Shown here in pieces: positions 36,630 to 40,271 of a stretch of DNA of 40,271 bases (positions are counted from its first letter, which is position 1; every line of letters starts with the position of its first letter). The stretch comes from Psychrobacillus soli. GTDB lineage: Bacteria; Bacillota; Bacilli; Bacillales_A; Planococcaceae. Made by a program: the position numbers and the translations under genes. Where the stretch lies: positions 1-40,271 of the forward strand of contig NZ_VDGG01000035.1 in NCBI RefSeq assembly GCF_006861775.1. The letters run 5' to 3'. The notes beneath the pieces were generated by a model. It made no database searches. It saw only the letters and a program-made list of their open reading frames with translations, and was not told where the DNA came from.

Positions 36630-37538
36630 TTAATGAATATCTTTTTTCTTAAATCGTCCACCGCGAACTTCTGCGATATTGCCAATTGCTAAAAATGCAT
36701 GTTCGTCGATTTCCTCTACAATTGATTTTAATTTCGCTTCTTCCAACCTAGTAACGACCGTGAAAATCACCTTTTTATTATCCCCAGTATAGGCACCTTC
36801 CCCGTGTAAGTAGGTTACCCCACGTCCAAGTCGATCCATAATGGCGTCCCCGATATCTTCAATGCGTTCGCTTATCACATAAACGGATTTCGACTCATCT
36901 AGCCCTTGAATTACAATATCAATTGTTTTGAATGCGATAAAATAGGCCAAAAATGAATACATCGCCTGCTCCCAAGTGAACACGAAGCCGGCCACACTGA
37001 AAATAACTAAGTTAATAATCATAATAATTTCACCAACTGAAAATGGAAGGGCTTTATTGAATAAAATTGCAAGTATTTCAGAACCATCTAAGGAACCACC
37101 GTTGCGAATTACAAGACCAACACCCATACCTAAAATAATTCCACCGAATACAGTAGAGAGCAATAAATCAGTCGTAAAGGGATCAATATTATGTAAATAA
37201 GAAGTGCAAATGGATAAGACAGTAATACCGAATAGGGTGGATAATGCGAAGGTTTTTCCAATTTGCTTATAGCCTAGGAAAAAGAATGGGATGTTCAGAA
37301 TGAAAATAAAAATACCTAAACGGACCCCTGTTAGATGAGAAATGATGATGGATACCCCGACGACTCCTCCGTCTAAAATTTGATTTGGTACTAAAAATAA
37401 CTCTAAACCAACTGCCATTAAAATGGCACCGATAGCAATCATTATTGCACGCGCAAAAATGACTTTTTTAGGAGCGTTTCTGTGAGGTAACGTAGTGGTT
37501 TTGGGTTCTGTACTTAGATTTGCCGATAGGTCACTCAA
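36630..37538 (-). CDS. YitT-family membrane protein (DUF161 + DUF2179)
   Basis: 302 residues: a basic N-terminus, five or six membrane helices (about 27-185), and a C-terminal cytoplasmic DUF2179-like domain (about 215-300; KSVYVISERIEDIGDAIMDRLGRGVTYLHGEGAYTGDNKKVIFTVV). The conserved loop GGSLDGSEILAILFNK is seen. Function of YitT-family proteins is poorly known. The TTG start is preceded by GAGGAGA at six nt. Single gene. Confidence 0.9.
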   Translation of the reverse strand: MSDLSANLSTEPKTTTLPHRNAPKKVIFARAIMIAIGAILMAVGLELFLVPNQILDGGVVGVSIIISHLTGVRLGIFIFILNIPFFFLGYKQIGKTFALSTLFGITVLSICTSYLHNIDPFTTDLLLSTVFGGIILGMGVGLVIRNGGSLDGSEILAILFNKALPFSVGEIIMIINLVIFSVAGFVFTWEQAMYSFLAYFIAFKTIDIVIQGLDESKSVYVISERIEDIGDAIMDRLGRGVTYLHGEGAYTGDNKKVIFTVVTRLEEAKLKSIVEEIDEHAFLAIGNIAEVRGGRFKKKDIH

Positions 37539-37640
37539 TTTAATCTCCTCATTTCTAATAGGTTCTCTTTTTATCTTATAGAAATATTCAAGATTTTAAA
37601 AGTAAAAGATGAGATACCTTACAAGTAATAATCAAAATAT

Positions 37641-37678
37641 TTGACAAAAAGAACCGATGTAATTATGATGGTTACATC
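37641..37678 (+). promoter_or_regulatory. Promoter with overlapping TGTAA-N9-TTACA operator
   Basis: TTGACA (37641-37646), 17 nt, TATGAT (37664-37669). An inverted repeat GATGTAA ... TTACATC (37656-37678) covers the -10, core TGTAA-N9-TTACA at 37658-37676. Its place before the Rrf2 gene suggests autorepression. Confidence 0.7.
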
Positions 37679-37693
37679 TGGAGGTGAAAAGAT

Positions 37694-38125
37694 ATGAAAA
37701 TCAGTAGTCGTTTTACAGTCGCTGTTCATATACTATCTCTTGTAAATTTAAATAGAAACATCGTTTGTACTTCTGAATGGATTGCAGAAAGTGTTAATAC
37801 AAATCCAGTAGTAATCCGAAGAGTAATGGGGAAGCTAAAAAAGGCGGGGTTCATTGACATTCGTCGCGGACTTGGTGGTGCTAATCTTCTAAAGCCGTTA
37901 CATGCAATCACATTATTAGATGTGTATCAAGCGGTTGAAGTAGTGGACGAAGGGGAACTTTTTCAAATGCATGAAAATCCAAATCCGAATTGTCCTGTAG
38001 GTGCTAATATTCAAGGTGTACTTGAACTAATACTGTTCCGTGCACAAGATGCAATGGAGGCAATTTTAAAGGAAGTTACGATGGATGAGCTAGTTCAAGC
38101 ATTAAGTCAAAAAATTGAATCATAA
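37694..38125 (+). CDS. ywnA: Rrf2-family regulator, YwnA-like
   Basis: 143-residue Rrf2-family winged-helix regulator (HTH about 8-60, CTSEWIAESVNTNPVVIRRVMGKLKKAGFIDIRRGLGGANL). Only one cysteine of interest remains (NPNCPVG, about residue 95), so it lacks the three-Cys Fe-S set of IscR; C26 is another. In B. subtilis ywnA is followed by ywnB, as here, which supports the name. GGAGGTG precedes the ATG. Likely represses itself and the downstream oxidoreductases through matching operators. Confidence 0.85.
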   Translation: MKISSRFTVAVHILSLVNLNRNIVCTSEWIAESVNTNPVVIRRVMGKLKKAGFIDIRRGLGGANLLKPLHAITLLDVYQAVEVVDEGELFQMHENPNPNCPVGANIQGVLELILFRAQDAMEAILKEVTMDELVQALSQKIES

Positions 38126-38147
38126 ACTTTCAATTTTTTTTGGATAG

Positions 38148-38168
38148 TTGTAACAAAATTAGTTACAA
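38148..38168. promoter_or_regulatory. Second TGTAA-N9-TTACA operator before the ywnB-like gene
   Basis: TTGTAAC ... GTTACAA (38148-38168), core TGTAA-N9-TTACA at 38149-38167. Same half-sites and same 9-bp spacer as the operator before the Rrf2 gene. Confidence 0.75.
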
Positions 38169-38198
38169 CAAAATAAAATTTAATCGGGGGTAAGTAAG

Positions 38199-38837
38199 AT
38201 GAAAATAGGCGTAATTGGAGCAACAGGAAAAGCAGGTAATTTAATTTTTAAAGAGGCAGCTGATAGAGGCCATGAAGTAACTGCAATTGTAAGAGATGCT
38301 TCCAAATTGAATGATCAACATGTTCAAGTTATAGAAAAAAGCATATTTGATTTAACTACAGATGATGTGAAACAATTTGACGTAGTCGTAAATGCATTTG
38401 GGGCTCCACTTGGTGAAGGGCAAGCACATGTAGATGCAGGGCATGCTTTAATAGAAGTACTTAAAGGCACAAATACAAGAGTAATTGTAGTAGGCGGAGC
38501 AGGAAGCCTATTTGTAGACGAGGCAAAAACAATCCGGGTAATGGATACACCTGATTTTCCTGAAATATTTAAACCAACGGCTGATGGGCAAGGACGTAAC
38601 TTGCAAGAACTACAAGAAACAACAGATATCAAATGGACATTTGTAAGTCCAGCTGGTTACTTTGATCCAGAAGGTAAACGAACAGGTACTTATCAGTTAG
38701 GTAAAGACAATCTGATCGTAAACGCAAAAGGCGACAGCTATATTAGTTATGCAGATTATGCAATTGCTATTGTAGATGAAATTGAAAATGCTCAGCATGT
38801 AAATGAACGTTTTTCTGTTGTAGCGGAAGCTGAGTAA
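38199..38837 (+). CDS. ywnB: NAD(P)-binding oxidoreductase, YwnB-like
   Basis: 212-residue atypical SDR/NmrA-like protein. Rossmann motif GVIGATGKAGNLI is at 4-16; GGAGSLF and SPAGYFDPEGKRTG follow. The family holds NAD(P)H-dependent reductases such as flavin reductase-like enzymes, and the exact substrate is unknown. It is preceded by its own operator and by CGGGGGTAAG as RBS, and is followed after 3 nt by the luciferase-like gene, so the two form one transcription unit under the Rrf2 regulator. Confidence 0.88.
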   Translation: MKIGVIGATGKAGNLIFKEAADRGHEVTAIVRDASKLNDQHVQVIEKSIFDLTTDDVKQFDVVVNAFGAPLGEGQAHVDAGHALIEVLKGTNTRVIVVGGAGSLFVDEAKTIRVMDTPDFPEIFKPTADGQGRNLQELQETTDIKWTFVSPAGYFDPEGKRTGTYQLGKDNLIVNAKGDSYISYADYAIAIVDEIENAQHVNERFSVVAEAE

Positions 38838-38840
38838 ATA

Positions 38841-39878
38841 ATGGAAATTGGTATTTATACATTTGGAGATCTCGGTCCAAATCCACATACTGGAGCAACA
38901 ATTAGTGCACCGAAGCGTTTAAAAGAAGTGATCGAGTTAGGGAAACTGGCGGATGAAGCGGGTCTAGATGTTTTCGGTGTTGGAGAACATCATCGATTGG
39001 ATTACACGGTCTCGTCTCCAGCGGTTGTCCTAGCTGCAGTTGCTCAAGCTACAAAGCATATTAAATTGACAAGTGCTACAAGTGTTATAAGCACCTTAGA
39101 TCCAGTTCGCCTATTCGAAGATTTTGCTACATTAGATGTGATTTCCGAAGGACGAGCAGAAATCATAGCGGGTAGAGGAGCATTTGTAGAGTCTTTTCCT
39201 CTTTTCGGATATGACTTGGATGATTATGACGCTTTGTTTGAAGAAAACATAAAGTTACTTCAACAGTTAAATGCGGAAGAAATAGTGACCTGGCAAGGTG
39301 AATTTCGTTCTAATCTGACCAATGCAATGATTTCTCCTCGACCAATTCAAGAGAGACTGCCATTATGGGTTGGAGTTGGTGGGACTGCTAAGAGCGCAAT
39401 CAGAGCAGGGAGACTTGGAACAGGACTGGCGATTGCTATATTAGGAGGACCGCTAACAGATTATAAATCCCTTGTAGATTTGTATAGACAAGCGGGTATA
39501 GAAGAGGGACACAAACGAGAAAGCTTACCGGTTGCTGTAAATGGACACACTTATATTGCAAAAGAAAGCCAACAAGCAAAGGACGAATTTTATCCTTATT
39601 ACGCTAATTATTGGTCTTATGTGAATAAGCAAAGAGGAATGGGTATGAAAATGTCCCGAGCGGATTTTGAACATATAGCAAGTCCGGAAACCGCACTATT
39701 CGTAGGTAGTCCCCAACAGATCGTAGAAAAAATTCTTACTCAACATGAAGCATTTGGGCACAACCGTTTTATCGCGCAAATAGATATCGGTGGTCAGTCT
39801 TTTAGCGAGGTTGCAAAAGGGATCGAACTTCTTGCAACAGAAGTAGCTCCTATCGTAAAAAGAGAAACAAGTAAATAA
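38841..39878 (+). CDS. LLM-class flavin-dependent oxidoreductase
   Basis: 345-residue luciferase-like monooxygenase with a TIM barrel (MEIGIYTFGDLGPN, GVGEHHRLDYTVSSPAVVLAAVA, LTSATSVISTLDPVRLFEDFATLDVISEGRAEIIAGRGAF). Such enzymes use reduced FMN and O2, or F420. The YwnB-like reductase 3 nt upstream could supply or recycle cofactor; this is inference. No strong RBS is visible (GCGGAAGCTGAG), fitting translation coupled to the gene before. Confidence 0.88.
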   Translation: MEIGIYTFGDLGPNPHTGATISAPKRLKEVIELGKLADEAGLDVFGVGEHHRLDYTVSSPAVVLAAVAQATKHIKLTSATSVISTLDPVRLFEDFATLDVISEGRAEIIAGRGAFVESFPLFGYDLDDYDALFEENIKLLQQLNAEEIVTWQGEFRSNLTNAMISPRPIQERLPLWVGVGGTAKSAIRAGRLGTGLAIAILGGPLTDYKSLVDLYRQAGIEEGHKRESLPVAVNGHTYIAKESQQAKDEFYPYYANYWSYVNKQRGMGMKMSRADFEHIASPETALFVGSPQQIVEKILTQHEAFGHNRFIAQIDIGGQSFSEVAKGIELLATEVAPIVKRETSK

Positions 39879-39886
39879 ATGCAAGG

Positions 39887-39930
39887 AAAATGGTTGGGAT
39901 GCATAGTATCCCAGCCATTTTTTTTGTTTT
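39887..39930 (+). terminator. Terminator of the ywnB-LLM unit
   Basis: AAAATGGTTGGGAT pairs with ATCCCAGCCATTTT (one G-U), followed by T8. Confidence 0.9.
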
Positions 39931-39989
39931 AAGAAACTATCAAGTCTATCGCACGTGAATAACTTTCTCTCAATAGCATAAGGTATGTC

Positions 39990-40271
39990 ACTATTTAGGG
40001 ATAATGCGCGGTAGTGAGCTGGATAAAGTGTTCGCTGGGATTTTCGCTGCAGTCGAACGCTTTCCGCCGGGTGAGCGATGAGCCATCCCCGCCGCTTAGG
40101 CGTCGTAGGGATGGCTCATTTGCTCACTCATCCGGCAGGAGTCGTCGCCTACAGCGAAAATCCACATAAATGGCTTACTTATCCGCGTAGACTCGTAAAA
40201 AACAAGATTTTACAGTTTTTTCAAATGTTTAAATCCAGTAAATGGTTTAGAGCAACTAATTGGTCATTGAA
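39990..40271 (+). repeat. Composite intergenic repeat, copy E (array cut off by the window edge)
   Basis: Left flank GGGATAATGCG, also seen in copy C. Hairpin 40039-40162 with arms GATTTTCGCTGCAG and CTACAGCGAAAATC (one change) and a strong inner stem, GATGAGCCATCCC against GGGATGGCTCAT. The linker (about 40163-40235) ends in CCAGTAAATGG, then the first array unit GAGCAACTAATTGGTCATTGAA reaches the end of the window. Same orientation as copies B and C. No gene is seen after 39930. Confidence 0.85.

Overview
The window is a low-GC, Gram-positive, Bacillales-type chromosome segment. Evidence: AGGAGG-like ribosome binding sites before nearly every gene, frequent GTG/TTG starts, SAM-I and cobalamin riboswitches, Bacillus-like operon orders (mtnWXBD / mtnKA, mntABCD, ywnA-ywnB), YitT, and lipoproteins with Gram-positive lipoboxes. 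A Planococcaceae-like host (Lysinibacillus / Psychrobacillus / Sporosarcina neighbourhood) is my inference. No prophage, insertion sequence, tRNA or rRNA gene was seen.

Layout. 1-404: truncated copy of a repeated intergenic element. 405-2605: TraB/PrgY-family membrane protein, then convergent tatC-tatA. 2840-12358: methionine salvage island. The two operons diverge from a control region with a SAM-I riboswitch on each strand: leftward mtnW-mtnX-mtnB-mtnD; rightward mtnK-mtnA plus a ribose-type ABC importer that is probably a methylthioribose transporter. Kinase and isomerase make methylthioribulose-1-phosphate; MtnB, MtnW, MtnX and MtnD take it towards the methionine keto acid. The final transaminase (mtnE) is not in the window.

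12447-20904: MFS protein, small hypothetical, double-headed glycosyltransferase, a TetR-regulated ABC-2 exporter operon, a CapA-like protein, a SAM methyltransferase and an SRPBCC protein. 20929-26436: TetM-like GTPase of the HTHGGDF-loop type, then an mntABCD-type metal ABC operon with two DtxR/MntR-like palindromes upstream. 26684-30590: 58-aa ORF, pirin, a block of repeats, a 76-aa hypothetical, a cobalamin riboswitch facing only a tiny ORF, and an MFS protein. 30654-34844: VOC protein, AraC/effector-binding regulator divergent from a cytosolic class-A-beta-lactamase-like hydrolase, a TRM11-like methyltransferase and a LytTR regulator. 35072-39878: acetate/succinate CoA-transferase, YitT, and a YwnA(Rrf2)-YwnB-luciferase-like oxidoreductase set with a shared operator motif.

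The most unusual structure is a composite non-coding element of about 350-390 bp present in five full, partial or diverged copies (window start, 19.5 kb, 27.8 kb, 28.1-28.5 kb, window end). It joins a long hairpin ending in the GATTTTCGCTGCAG / CTGCAGCGAAAATC arms, a conserved linker of about 90 bp, and an array of five degenerate units at 20-21-bp period built on a GCAACTAA-like core.
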